The notes beneath the pieces were generated by a model. That model had not been told where the DNA came from and searched no databases. It saw only the letters and a list, made by a program, of their open reading frames with translations. A stretch of DNA of 8,673 nt from Leptospira ellisii (lineage in GTDB: Bacteria > Spirochaetota > Leptospiria > Leptospirales > Leptospiraceae): assembly GCF_002811955.1 (NCBI RefSeq), contig NZ_NPEF01000052.1, positions 11,887 through 20,559 on the forward strand, read 5' to 3'. Below are positions 1 to 8,652 of this stretch, piece by piece. Made by a program: the position numbers and the translations under genes. Each line of letters opens with the position of its first letter. The first letter of the stretch is position 1.

Positions 1-1
1 C

Positions 2-217
2 GCGAATTCCGCTTACATCTTTTATCCCACGGCGAGTTTTCCGGGATTTCCGAGCAACGGCGTCAATCAAAGATTTTGTAGCGCGACAACCTACCGGGCG
101 ACCAACTCGGTCGCGTTCGTGATCCGAAATTTCGGCGCCCGGGTTTTTACGTATAACAAAAACAATTCGAACGACGGTTACGGCTACTTTGCGCTTTGTG
201 TAAGCGGAAACCCTTAA
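2..217 (+). CDS. DUF1566-like secreted protein, 3' end only
   Basis: An open frame enters from the left edge and stops at TAA 215-217, giving 71 codons with no start in the window. The translation carries an FYPTASFPG segment, an aromatic/Ser/Thr stretch (RFCSATTY), a hydrophobic AFVIRNF strand and an Asn-rich loop, and it ends FALCVSGNP. This matches in order the tail of the complete DUF1566 gene that follows (FFPSTTGNYWTST, AYLIAFN, VRCVR), so the two look like diverged tandem paralogues. DUF1566 (Lcl C-terminal) proteins are secreted or surface-associated and mostly of unknown function. The next gene starts 20 bases after this stop, so the two are probably co-transcribed. The family call rests on the C-terminal part alone, so its length and any signal peptide cannot be judged. 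Confidence 0.65.
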   Translation, partial: ANSAYIFYPTASFPGFPSNGVNQRFCSATTYRATNSVAFVIRNFGARVFTYNKNNSNDGYGYFALCVSGNP

Positions 218-224
218 CGAGGAT

Positions 225-230
225 AAGGAG
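225..230 (+). promoter_or_regulatory. Ribosome binding site for the DUF1566 gene
   Basis: AAGGAG lies 7 bases before the ATG at 238. It fixes the start there rather than at the in-frame upstream GTG at 196, which lies inside the preceding gene and would put a basic, non-signal sequence before the signal peptide. Confidence 0.8.
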
Positions 231-237
231 AATTTTT

Positions 238-726
238 ATGAAGACGAATGTTTTATCGGTAATTGCGTTTTTCATCTGCGGGGTTTTCGATCTCCAGGCT
301 TATACCGGACCCTTCTCGGATCCTGGAGACGGAACGATTTTGGATCAAAAAAGCGGTTTGGTGTGGCAGAAATGCGCCTCGGGTCAGGGGAGTGCGGGGG
401 ATTCCTATACTGCCTGCGCGACCGGGACCGCGACTACGTATACCTGGGTCAATGCGTTAGCATATTGTAATACTCTAAATTTGAACGGGATTACCGGTTG
501 GAGGCTACCTTCCGTTAAGGAACTCGTTTCTCTCGTGGATTATTCCAGATCGGCCGCGCCCGCGACCGATACGGCTTTTTTTCCGTCGACAACGGGCAAC
601 TATTGGACTTCGACGAATCATCCGTCCGGTTCCTACCGGGATCAGGCTTATTTGATCGCGTTTAACGCGGGGACATACGACGCCGCCGTAAAAACGACCG
701 TCGCGAGGGTTCGTTGTGTTCGGTGA
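238..726 (+). CDS. Secreted DUF1566 (Lcl C-terminal) domain protein
   Basis: This is a 162-residue protein. Residues 1-21 form a signal peptide: a basic MKTN, then a hydrophobic core, ending LQA before YTG. No lipobox cysteine is placed for lipidation, so secretion by signal peptidase I is likely. The DUF1566 domain covers about residues 30-162. It opens with a GTILDQKSGLVWQKC segment, has the hallmark GWRLPSVKEL at 87-96, an aromatic YWTST at 122-126 and the terminal VRCVR. Mature cysteines at 46, 60, 77 and 160 could form two disulfides. The family is common in Leptospira and other environmental bacteria, usually with unknown ligands. It sits 20 bases after another DUF1566-like gene, with a strong SD, and ends about 40 bases before a hairpin terminator. 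The domain assignment is secure; the molecular role is unknown. Confidence 0.88.
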   Translation: MKTNVLSVIAFFICGVFDLQAYTGPFSDPGDGTILDQKSGLVWQKCASGQGSAGDSYTACATGTATTYTWVNALAYCNTLNLNGITGWRLPSVKELVSLVDYSRSAAPATDTAFFPSTTGNYWTSTNHPSGSYRDQAYLIAFNAGTYDAAVKTTVARVRCVR

Positions 727-737
727 TGTAGAAACGT

Positions 738-761
738 GGGGAGCCGTGGAGCCGCGGAGAG
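738..761 (+). repeat. Three imperfect 8-base tandem units (GYGGAGCC)
   Basis: Units GGGGAGCC (738-745), GTGGAGCC (746-753) and GCGGAGAG (754-761) follow each other directly after the DUF1566 stop and just before the terminator. It is a short purine-rich run with no known role. Confidence 0.4.
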
Positions 762-763
762 AC

Positions 764-796
764 AAAAAAGGGAAGCCTCGGCTTCCCTTTCTTTTT
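764..796. terminator. Bidirectional intrinsic terminator
   Basis: The stem GGGAAGC (770-776) pairs with GCTTCCC (781-787) across a four-base CTCG loop. Flanking AAA/TTT extends it to 10 pairs. A T-rich run follows on the + strand (788-796), and the A-run at 764-769 gives a T-run on the - strand. It lies between two converging genes (stops at 726 and 814), so it probably ends both transcripts. Confidence 0.88.
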
Positions 797-813
797 AGGA
801 ATTCAACCTTTTT

Positions 814-1239
814 CTAATATTCAACTTTTTGAAGGAATAATTCTTCTTTTTTCATTTTGAGGGCTTTGGAAGCCATATTTTTAAAATCCTCGGGCGGCTC
901 CAAAAGTCCGAGTTCCACCTTAGAAAGGAACGGCGTGGACACTTTCAGCTTTTTCGCCATGTCGTATTGTTTAATTCCCAATTCTCTGCGTTTCGCCCAG
1001 AGCCGATTGGTGAGACCTTCCGTAAATTCAGGATATACGTCCTCTACGGGCATCTCGTTAAACAATTTATCAAGAGTGGTTTTCAAATATTTTGCGCAGG
1101 ACTGTTTGAATTTTTCCGTAGGATCCTGGCTTCCTGTTTCGATCTTGGAAAGATAACTTGGAGATACTCCGAGCGCCCTCGCCATATCGTATTGTTTAAT
1201 ACCCCGTTTTTTACGGAGCATATATATGTGGTTTTTCAT
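814..1239 (-). CDS. Tandem double XRE-family helix-turn-helix regulator
   Basis: This 141-residue protein is built of two XRE/Cro (HTH_3) domains and almost nothing else. Domain 1 is about residues 4-60 (GIKQYDMARALGVSPSYLSK, then IETGSQDP). Domain 2 is about residues 76-135 (GIKQYDMAKKLKVSTPFLSK, then VELGLLEPP). The linker, about 61-75, is acidic (EMPVEDVYPEF). Both copies keep the helix 2-turn-helix 3 pattern and the S-x-x-E/V-x-G recognition signature, so both could bind DNA. Such a chain could contact two half-sites without dimerising. There is no sensor domain. The ATG at 1239 is supported by AGAGGGGA five bases upstream. The gene stands alone, converges on the DUF1566 operon, and has an AT-rich upstream region. 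It probably represses or activates nearby or phage-like targets, but those are not visible here. Confidence 0.85.
   Translation of the reverse strand: MKNHIYMLRKKRGIKQYDMARALGVSPSYLSKIETGSQDPTEKFKQSCAKYLKTTLDKLFNEMPVEDVYPEFTEGLTNRLWAKRRELGIKQYDMAKKLKVSTPFLSKVELGLLEPPEDFKNMASKALKMKKEELFLQKVEY
954..979 (-). repeat. Internal direct repeat in the HTH gene, copy B
   Basis: This stretch matches 1179-1204 at 24 of 26 bases and encodes the same GIKQYDMA segment in the second helix-turn-helix domain. The rest of the two domains is much more diverged. Confidence 0.75.
1179..1204 (-). repeat. Internal direct repeat in the HTH gene, copy A
   Basis: This is the partner of 954-979, with the same orientation and 24 of 26 bases identical. 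It encodes GIKQYDMA of the first helix-turn-helix domain. Confidence 0.75.
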
Positions 1240-1244
1240 TCAAT

Positions 1245-1252
1245 TCCCCTCT
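1245..1252 (-). promoter_or_regulatory. Ribosome binding site for the HTH regulator
   Basis: On the minus strand AGAGGGGA lies five bases before the ATG at 1239. It supports this start over the in-frame internal ATG at codon 7 (MLRKKRG). Confidence 0.7.
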
Positions 1253-1547
1253 CAATCCACCAAGCTATTTTTATTAGACAAAAATTCAAGAAAAAATTTC
1301 CAACACTCTTGCCACAGGAATTCAACGATTTTCTTAAATAAGCCAAAAGGATTATGAGAACTACATAAAATGCAGGTATTCTAAATTTGTGGAAAAGGGC
1401 GTTCTTCGACCGATACGAACCTTCAAAAAGTTCGAAATATATATTAGTTTTTCTGAATTTAGTAAAACCGTTTTTGGGGAAAACTTGCTCTTGCGCCGTT
1501 TTGTCAGAGGTTTGTCGGTTTATGTTTCGAAAAAAGTGAGACAAACG
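1253..1547. other. AT-rich non-coding interval
   Basis: I see no convincing gene here. The open frames on either strand lack a ribosome binding site and read as biased, family-less sequence. Counting 1261-1500 by hand gives about 33% GC, against about 47% in neighbouring genes. The promoter of the HTH gene must lie in the part next to 1252; a TTGGAA-like box and TAATAA-like box are present but with unconvincing spacing. Confidence 0.5.
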
Positions 1548-1575
1548 TCGATCCTCGGAAAAAACCGAGGATCGA
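1548..1575 (-). terminator. Hairpin downstream of the SurA-like operon
   Basis: TCGATCCTCGG (1548-1558) pairs perfectly with CCGAGGATCGA (1565-1575) around a six-base A/T loop, an 11-pair stem. It starts 36 bases after the stop of the SurA-like gene on the minus strand. The run of T residues on that strand lies about 12 bases beyond the stem rather than directly after it. It may therefore be an atypical terminator or an RNA-stabilising 3' hairpin. Confidence 0.6.
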
Positions 1576-1611
1576 TTCGAGAAACGCCGCATTCGAGCGT
1601 CGTTTCGCGGT

Positions 1612-3072
<1,461 letters not shown>

Positions 3073-3093
<21 letters not shown>

Positions 3094-3143
3094 GAAATTG
3101 TTTCTTGAAGTTTAGTATTTGTGAATCGTTTTGCGGGTCGTCT
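3073..3143 (+). repeat. 71-base inverted repeat, internal copy
   Basis: This is a perfect reverse complement of 8603-8673, with every base matching under the rule that positions sum to 11746. It covers the first seven codons of the SurA-like gene, the 18-base gap, and the last codons of the coiled-coil gene. The surroundings form a coherent operon here, so this is probably the native copy. Confidence 0.97.
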
Positions 3144-3462
3144 GAGGTTTTGGATCCGGGATTTCCACGGAGATTTCCCGAGTCAGGTTTTTTTCGCGGG
3201 AACTGTAGAGATTTTTCATTTCGGCGGGGGAGGTTCCCGTTTTTTTGGAAAGACCCGGTTTTCCGGCTTCTTCCTTGATCCTCAAGGAAAGAATTTCTTT
3301 CTTAGCCGTTTCCAAATTCTCCATCTCTTTGGCGATGGAGTCCTTTAGAATTTCCGAATAATCCCGGTCGGCGGAGATTCTTTCCCGAATTTTTCCCAGT
3401 TCGAGTATGTCTCGGTCCACTTCTTCAATCTTTCGAAAAAGATGCGCTACCTTTACCTTCAT
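3112..3462 (-). CDS. Small charged coiled-coil protein, unknown function
   Basis: This 116-residue cytoplasmic-type protein has no signal peptide or membrane segment. Residues about 4-62 are a long heptad-like amphipathic helix rich in Glu, Lys, Leu and Ile (HLFRKIEEVDRDILELGKIR onward), so a coiled coil is likely. The C-terminal half is basic, rich in Pro, Ser and Thr, and probably disordered ([17 protein letters not shown] at the end). I chose the ATG at 3462 because it overlaps the stop of the upstream membrane gene as ATGA, a typical coupled start, and has GGA about 9 bases upstream. The same frame stays open further upstream, but that part is the shadow of the membrane gene. It may act with its membrane neighbour or with the SurA-like lipoprotein downstream. 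I do not recognise a family. Confidence 0.7.
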   Translation of the reverse strand: MKVKVAHLFRKIEEVDRDILELGKIRERISADRDYSEILKDSIAKEMENLETAKKEILSLRIKEEAGKPGLSKKTGTSPAEMKNLYSSREKNLTREISVEIPDPKPQTTRKTIHKY

Positions 3463-4100
3463 ACGTCGATTCCAACGTTGATCTTTTTCGATTCGGGGTC
3501 GGCTTGCAAGAATGAAAATAAGAGAAAATACGAAAAATTCAAAATTCCCTGGGACGGGTGAACGAGGAGCACGCACAAAAGCATCGACGAGAAGAAGAAA
3601 GTCGTCGTTTTCGATTTTCCGTTTCGAAACCACAAAAAACCCAGAAGTCCGGAAAGAATTCCCGACTTGCACAAATAAAAGAATCCGAACTCCTTCCAAA
3701 AACCGGGTTCGCTTTGATACCAGATCCGAAAGAGCAGAATCCAAAAGAGAAGAAAAAAGACCGAGTAGCGGAGTAGTTTTTCGTCGATCGATCCGGTGAT
3801 TTCCGTTTTTTTTTCGTTTGATGCGGGGAGCGCGGCGCCTGCGGATCGGAGGTATAAAATTCCCGAACAATGGATGCAAAGCAGATCCAATAAATCTCCC
3901 GCGTTGGATGCGTCGAATCCGGATAAGGCGAGAAAGAAGAGGGTGAATACGGTCAGAAAGAGAAAACGTCCCGATCCGATTTCGGAGCGATTTTTTGCCG
4001 GAAAAAGAACCAAGGAAAACGCTAATACGACGGCGCCCGGAGAAAAGAAGGAATAGGATCTTAAAATTAAAAATACGCAGGAGAGGAGTAGAAAAACCAT
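3459..4100 (-). CDS. Multi-pass integral membrane protein, unknown function
   Basis: This 213-residue, strongly hydrophobic protein has about six or seven likely transmembrane segments: roughly residues 2-13, 20-34, 46-62, 113-128, 139-157 and a final hydrophobic block at about 164-200. Soluble loops are short and include an Asn/Lys/Glu-rich stretch near 93-108 (ASNEKKTEITGSIDEK). I see no transporter, polymerase or peptidase signature. Its stop overlaps the next gene's start by four bases (ATGA), so it heads an operon with a coiled-coil protein and a SurA-like lipoprotein, which hints at envelope biogenesis. The ATG at 4100 has no clear SD and no in-frame start upstream, so the exact N-terminus is uncertain. 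A divergent STAS gene begins only 45 bases away. Confidence 0.6.
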   Translation of the reverse strand: MVFLLLSCVFLILRSYSFFSPGAVVLAFSLVLFPAKNRSEIGSGRFLFLTVFTLFFLALSGFDASNAGDLLDLLCIHCSGILYLRSAGAALPASNEKKTEITGSIDEKLLRYSVFFLLFWILLFRIWYQSEPGFWKEFGFFYLCKSGILSGLLGFLWFRNGKSKTTTFFFSSMLLCVLLVHPSQGILNFSYFLLFSFLQADPESKKINVGIDV

Positions 4101-4145
4101 TTGTCGTAAAGTAGAAACGCCTATAGACTGACTTTCCGGGCGCTT
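4101..4145. promoter_or_regulatory. Short divergent intergenic region with possible promoter
   Basis: These 45 bases are all that separate the divergent membrane-protein and STAS genes. On the + strand TTGTCG (4101-4106) and TATAGA (4122-4127) resemble -35 and -10 boxes, but the 15-base spacing is short. Promoters for both directions must sit here or inside the opposing genes. Confidence 0.3.
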
Positions 4146-4499
<354 letters not shown>

Positions 4500-4506
4500 G
4501 AATATC

Positions 4507-5253
4507 GTGGCAAATACGGTTCGATTCAACTATGCGCGCAAACTTTGGCATCTTCTCGGGCTGATCGTCCCCGTTTGTTATTATATGGACGTTTTTCACG
4601 GCGCGTTCGGATTGACGAACGCGACGCGCGCGGTCGTTTCCGCCGCTCTTTTGGTCTGTCTTGCGATCATTCTTTTGGTCGAATTTCTCCGATTCCGTTT
4701 TGCGGCGTTTCAGGGTTTCTTTTTGTCCGTCGCCGGAATTCTGCTGAAGGAGGAGGAAAAAGACCGTTTGAACGGAACGCTTCCTTATTTTTTGTCCTGT
4801 GCTTTCGTCGTGTTCCTATTCCCTCCGGAAATTTCGATCCTTTCGATGCTCTTTCTCGTGATCGGAGATCCAACCGCGGCCTGGGTGGGTACGTTTTACG
4901 GAAGACGAAGATTTTCGAACGGTAAGTCCGTGGAGGGGATTCTCGCTTTTATACTCGCCTGCGCGATCGTCGGTTTCGTGTTTATGTATCTTTCGGACAC
5001 TTACGGAAAACAGAATTTTCTGAGGGCAGACGGTTTCGTATTTTATAATAATCTAATTTTTTTGGTACCCGCGATTCTGGTTTCCGCGTTGACCGAGTTG
5101 TATTGCGGGACGTATTGGAACGGTTTGATCGACGATAATCTTTTGATTCCTGCCGTCGCGTCGTTGACCTTGGGATTGACGGCGTGGCTCGTATTGGGTG
5201 TGGAACCTTCCACGATCTTTTTGAATCCCGCGGATTTGTTTTTGAAGGGATAG
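4507..5253 (+). CDS. DGK1/SEC59/VTE5-family CTP-dependent lipid kinase-like membrane protein
   Basis: This 248-residue protein has about seven transmembrane segments. It carries the marks of the family that includes yeast diacylglycerol kinase DGK1, dolichol kinase SEC59 and plant phytol kinase VTE5, often annotated as phosphatidate cytidylyltransferase. These are RKLWH at 11-15 near the N-terminus, GDPTAAWVGTFYGRRRF at 120-136 followed by GKSVEG at 139-144, and ELYCGTYWNGLIDDNLLIPA at 197-216, with the Asp-Asp-Asn and Pro typical of the last motif. Known members transfer phosphate from CTP to a lipid alcohol such as diacylglycerol, dolichol or phytol; the substrate here cannot be read from sequence. 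The start is GTG with TAGGA five bases upstream. It follows a STAS gene by 7 bases, so some link between lipid phosphorylation and a STAS regulator is possible but unproven. Confidence 0.83.
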   Translation: MANTVRFNYARKLWHLLGLIVPVCYYMDVFHGAFGLTNATRAVVSAALLVCLAIILLVEFLRFRFAAFQGFFLSVAGILLKEEEKDRLNGTLPYFLSCAFVVFLFPPEISILSMLFLVIGDPTAAWVGTFYGRRRFSNGKSVEGILAFILACAIVGFVFMYLSDTYGKQNFLRADGFVFYNNLIFLVPAILVSALTELYCGTYWNGLIDDNLLIPAVASLTLGLTAWLVLGVEPSTIFLNPADLFLKG

Positions 5254-5604
5254 TGGATAGTAGTGTGCGGCAATACGCGGCGGAGTATTCGCTACTCGGC
5301 TACGGCGCGGAGGTTCTTTTTAAGAATCGAACCGATGAGGCGGATTGTAAACGTAAAATGTATCCTCGGGTTCGCATTGTAAGAGTCGGGTGATTCGGTT
5401 GCGGGTGAGGTCGAGACGGAGAATGCAGCTGTAGACCTTGTGAAAAGGTCGGACCTCCTAATCGATATTTATTTTTTTCGATTTTCACGAAGAAAAATTC
5501 CGAATTCAAAAAACGGCGCAAACGCGGAAGGACAGCTTAAAAAACGGGGATTTTTTCTTTCACAAACGATTCTATGAAGCCGCGTAAAACGGATCCGTGG
5601 AGGA
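5254..5604. other. 351-base interval without a convincing gene
   Basis: This lies between the converging kinase-like and lipoprotein genes. A 46-codon frame (5253-5393, GTG start overlapping the kinase stop) has no usable SD spacing or recognisable family. The right half is AT-rich and holds nested inverted repeats (5407-5457) and T- and A-runs, which fit 3' ends of transcripts from both sides. Confidence 0.5.
5407..5478 (+). terminator. Nested inverted repeat with downstream T-run, possible terminator
   Basis: An inner stem GACCTT (5434-5439) pairs with AAGGTC (5445-5450) over GTGAA. An outer stem GAGGTC (5407-5412) can pair with GACCTC (5452-5457). A run of seven T residues (5472-5478) follows about 14 bases later, further away than in a classic terminator. 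It could end the STAS/kinase transcript or be a small structured RNA element. Confidence 0.35.
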
Positions 5605-6180
5605 TCATTTCTCGGGAGGAAGAACGGTAAAACTCAAATTGATTTTCGTTTTTTCTCCGCCTTCGAATAAGGAGGAGTTAAACCGAAATTCGACTTCCGC
5701 TGGAAACAGGGTATTCGTGTATGGAAAGGAGGAGAGACGATTTTCCTTCTTCAATTTGTCCTTGATCATGGAACCCAAATACTGAAACGATCCCACCCAA
5801 TCGTCCCCCATTTCGAAACCTTCCATTCTTTCCACGGAACCCGAGAGCGACACCGTAGCGTAATACGAATCCTTGATCGTTTTCGCCTCCGAGGGCGTCA
5901 GTTTCCGGTTGAATCGAACGATAAATCCGGGCGTTTCCCTTGCGTGAAAGTAAAGATAGTTGGCGAATTTCTCCCAGGTATCCGGTTTGCGATTGTTCGG
6001 AATTTCGACCTTGTAGTGCCGGTTCTTTTCGGCGGGTTCCAGACATTCGCCGGCTCGGTTGAAATGATCACAAAGCGTAAACGTCGCGACCTCGAGTCTG
6101 GACGGGGAACAATTCGCGGCGTAAAACCCCGTCATACATACGAAAAAAAGAATATTAATTTTTATTAATGTTTTGGACAT
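5605..6180 (-). CDS. Putative lipoprotein, unknown function
   Basis: This 191-residue protein begins with MSKTLIKIN, a hydrophobic core ([11 protein letters not shown]) and AANC, so Cys24 is the likely lipidated residue by the relaxed spirochaete lipobox. The mature part is globular and charged, with two further cysteines (37 and 46). Its C-terminal third looks beta-rich and alternating ([14 protein letters not shown], then [13 protein letters not shown]). I recognise no domain. The ATG at 6180 has a good SD, AAGGGA at 6186-6191. Both SD and start lie inside the preceding gene, which it overlaps by 26 bases in another frame, so translation is probably coupled. It is the last gene of the minus-strand cluster that starts with clpP. 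A weak 5-pair hairpin overlaps its stop (5592-5606). Confidence 0.75.
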   Translation of the reverse strand: MSKTLIKINILFFVCMTGFYAANCSPSRLEVATFTLCDHFNRAGECLEPAEKNRHYKVEIPNNRKPDTWEKFANYLYFHARETPGFIVRFNRKLTPSEAKTIKDSYYATVSLSGSVERMEGFEMGDDWVGSFQYLGSMIKDKLKKENRLSSFPYTNTLFPAEVEFRFNSSLFEGGEKTKINLSFTVLPPEK

Positions 6181-6712
6181 AGGATTCCCTTAGGCTCGTG
6201 AAAAAATAGATCGCTTCCGCGGTTTTAAAGAACGCCGGAGCCGTTTCCTTGAAGTTCATTTTCTGTCTTTGATAATTATAGACCGTTTCCGCATAAACGC
6301 CGTTGAATAGGTAGATTCTGTGGAAGTCGTCCTTCACCGAGGAGATCACGACCGAATGGTTGCAGAGATATCCGGGAAAAATCCTCACTCCAGGATCTCC
6401 TTCCCATGCGGAATTCTGGATTCCGAGACATTCCTTTTGAATCGAAGGAAGTTCTTCCCTATGGATTCTCCGTTTGAAGGAGAGGATTTTCGTGTGTCTT
6501 CCCGGAAATTGATTCCAAAGATCGGCGTCCGGATCCTTCCAAGCCGGCATGGGATTACTTTCGTAGAGGGTCGCCGAAAATTTCTTTTCCGTTTTGGCCT
6601 TGATCCGATAAAACGTCTCCGCTTCCTCGTAGGCGACCACGATAAAAAAGCAGGCTCCGGGAGGCCGGACGAGTTTTTCCTTGGCGAGGGGTTGTTTTTT
6701 CGGGGAATTCAT
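6155..6712 (-). CDS. Conserved-looking hypothetical protein, unknown function
   Basis: This 185-residue protein has a basic N-terminus ([19 protein letters not shown]), then a hydrophobic strand ([11 protein letters not shown]) too short and charged to be a clear membrane anchor. The middle is rich in Trp, Pro and basic residues ([20 protein letters not shown]). Next come [18 protein letters not shown] and a hydrophobic, aromatic C-terminal part. I see no catalytic motif or family. It begins 11 bases after the hydrolase stop without a good SD, so coupling to that gene is likely, and its last 26 bases overlap the next lipoprotein gene. The tight packing between an esterase-like gene and a lipoprotein suggests a shared envelope or lipid role, but this is only inference. 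Confidence 0.62.
   Translation of the reverse strand: MNSPKKQPLAKEKLVRPPGACFFIVVAYEEAETFYRIKAKTEKKFSATLYESNPMPAWKDPDADLWNQFPGRHTKILSFKRRIHREELPSIQKECLGIQNSAWEGDPGVRIFPGYLCNHSVVISSVKDDFHRIYLFNGVYAETVYNYQRQKMNFKETAPAFFKTAEAIYFFTSLRESYVQNINKN
6186..6191 (-). promoter_or_regulatory. Ribosome binding site of the lipoprotein gene
   Basis: AAGGGA on the minus strand lies five bases before the ATG at 6180, inside the 3' end of the upstream gene. It confirms the overlapping start. Confidence 0.65.
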
Positions 6713-6723
6713 CGGATCAAAAA

Positions 6724-7740
6724 TCAGCTTCCAAGGTTTAGCTTCGAATCGAAATAATCCAGAATAATTTTATTCAGCCAACGTCCGTCCGGAATTTCCG
6801 GACTCGGATCGGTAAGGAATCCCACGTGACCGCCTTTGGGACTCAGGATCGTTTTTATATGCGGCAGTTTTTCCCAGGGAATTTTTTCCCAATCGAAAGG
6901 AGGAACGACCGGATCGTCTTCGGAATGAATTACGATTCCGGGGTGACGGATCTCAGGAATAAAACGAATACTCGAACATTTCTCATAGAATTCCACAGCG
7001 TCCCTGTATCCGAAGAGGGGCGCCGTTACAAGATCGTCGAATTCGAAAAACGTCCTCGTGCGGAATGCGTTTCGCTCCAATTCCGGCGGAAGTTGGATCA
7101 CCTTGTTTTTGATTTTCCTGCGGAATTCGGATACGAAACGATCCCGATAAAACCTTCCTTCGGGGGAATCTATGAATCTACAGCCTTTCAAAAGATCCAA
7201 GGGCGGATTTACGGAGGAAAAGGTCTCCACCTTGTGGTTTCTTCTTTCACCGAGATATTTGAGGATCAAACTTGCGGAGAGGGAGAAGCCGGAAAGCGCG
7301 ATCCTGCGCGAAAGTTTTTCCCAAACGAAATCGATCGTATCCTGAACGTCCTTCGTCTGACCGATGTTATACGTTCCTTTGGAAAATCCCTGGCCTTTGC
7401 CGCAGTTTCTCAGGTTTACGCGAACACATCCGTAACCTTTCAGAAGCGCGGCTTGCGCGAAACTTATCAGATACGAACTATCCGAACTTCCCTCCATGCC
7501 GTGGATCATCACGATATAAACCCCGTTCCAAGACGGGGCTCCGCCGCGCGAGTAACGGTCGACGGGAGGGTTGTGTTCGAGCCACAAAAAATCTCCGGAA
7601 CCATCCTTCAGGGGAAGAAGTATGTCCTCTACGTAAAAATCGCTTCTGAGACGATTGGGCGGCGGAAAGAAGGTGTTGTAAACGGTTTGAAGATGTCTGC
7701 CTTTGAAAAAACGTTTCGGACGGAACGGTTGGGAATTCAT
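6724..7740 (-). CDS. YheT-family alpha/beta hydrolase (putative esterase)
   Basis: This 338-residue protein has the normal length and full motif set of the YheT/ABHD-like hydrolases. Counted from the ATG, these are the N-terminal GRHLQT at 14-19, the oxyanion region [12 protein letters not shown] from residue 80, NLRNCG at about 109-114, the nucleophile elbow GFSLS with Ser153, the acid in SEDDPVVP (Asp275 or Asp276) and the base in GGHVGF (His305). The catalytic triad is therefore intact. The elbow reads GFSLSAS instead of the common GFSLGGN, so the second Gly of GxSxG is Ser. Members are cytoplasmic or membrane-associated esterases; the physiological substrate is rarely known. I take the ATG at 7740. 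A TTG directly before it (7743) would add one residue. The SD is weak. The gene lies 22 bases after the small acidic gene and 11 before the next, in the clpP-led cluster. Confidence 0.9.
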   Translation of the reverse strand: MNSQPFRPKRFFKGRHLQTVYNTFFPPPNRLRSDFYVEDILLPLKDGSGDFLWLEHNPPVDRYSRGGAPSWNGVYIVMIHGMEGSSDSSYLISFAQAALLKGYGCVRVNLRNCGKGQGFSKGTYNIGQTKDVQDTIDFVWEKLSRRIALSGFSLSASLILKYLGERRNHKVETFSSVNPPLDLLKGCRFIDSPEGRFYRDRFVSEFRRKIKNKVIQLPPELERNAFRTRTFFEFDDLVTAPLFGYRDAVEFYEKCSSIRFIPEIRHPGIVIHSEDDPVVPPFDWEKIPWEKLPHIKTILSPKGGHVGFLTDPSPEIPDGRWLNKIILDYFDSKLNLGS

Positions 7741-7762
7741 CAAAGACGCCTAACGTGGAAAT

Positions 7763-8116
7763 TTAAAGTTCCTGGATGAATTCTTCCCAATCGCCGAGTT
7801 GTTCTTTGTTCGAATGAGGACTTTTTTTGAGGAATTTATACATCCTTTTGACGAAGTCCGCGCCTTTGGAGACGATTCCCGCGTCTTCGGGAAACATATC
7901 GGAAAGATAGAAGTTTACGAATTCGTCCAGTTCGAACGAACCTATGTCCTTGATCGAAACCGCATCGGTCGAATCCTCTTCCCCTTCGGAAAATAAAAGG
8001 GAAGAGAATTCCAAAAACAGGTTTTTCAGATTTTGATCCTCTTCTACGTTCCTTCCTTTTTGGGGGGAGGCGAGGAATTCGTTCAAAAAGGTCTCTAAGG
8101 AGAGCGGTTGAGACAA
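7763..8116 (-). CDS. Small acidic helical protein, unknown function (TTG start)
   Basis: This 117-residue, strongly acidic protein is predicted to be mostly helical. An N-terminal amphipathic segment (LSLETFLNEFLASPQKG) is followed by an acidic stretch (SEGEEDSTDAVS), then FELDEFVNFYLSDMFPEDAG and FVKRMYKFLKK, ending GDWEEFIQEL. There is no signal peptide, membrane segment or cysteine. The frame is closed upstream by the clpP stop (8129-8131), and no ATG or GTG lies near the N-terminus, so TTG at 8114-8116 is the best start, 12 bases after clpP. GGA lies about 8 bases before it. Direct adjacency to clpP raises the possibility of a role in proteolysis, for example as an adaptor, but no motif shows this. 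I recognise no family. Confidence 0.65.
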   Translation of the reverse strand: MSQPLSLETFLNEFLASPQKGRNVEEDQNLKNLFLEFSSLLFSEGEEDSTDAVSIKDIGSFELDEFVNFYLSDMFPEDAGIVSKGADFVKRMYKFLKKSPHSNKEQLGDWEEFIQEL

Positions 8117-8128
8117 GACGGAATCCGA

Positions 8129-8641
<513 letters not shown>

Positions 8642-8652
8642 GAAACAATTTC

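Noticed and set aside
1236..1592. 118-codon minus-strand frame upstream of the HTH gene
   Set aside because: No ribosome binding site, biased composition (Phe, Arg, Ser, Asn), and it covers the AT-rich region and the hairpin that should follow the SurA-like gene.
3463..3879. Long N-terminal extension of the coiled-coil protein in the same frame
   Set aside because: It lies entirely inside the membrane-protein gene. The Arg-rich sequence is a frame shadow, and the ATGA overlap gives a clear start at 3462.
5253..5393. 46-codon frame with GTG overlapping the kinase stop codon
   Set aside because: AGGGA is only two bases from the GTG, later starts are too far from it, and the peptide resembles no family. 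Kept only as a remark on the interval.
5589..5598. Palindrome ACGGATCCGT near the lipoprotein stop
   Set aside because: A 10-base palindrome without a loop or T-run; too short to call an operator or terminator on its own.
6826..7779. 317-codon plus-strand frame opposite the YheT gene
   Set aside because: It is antisense to a gene with a complete catalytic motif set. Long shadow frames are expected opposite such codon usage, and no family signature is present.
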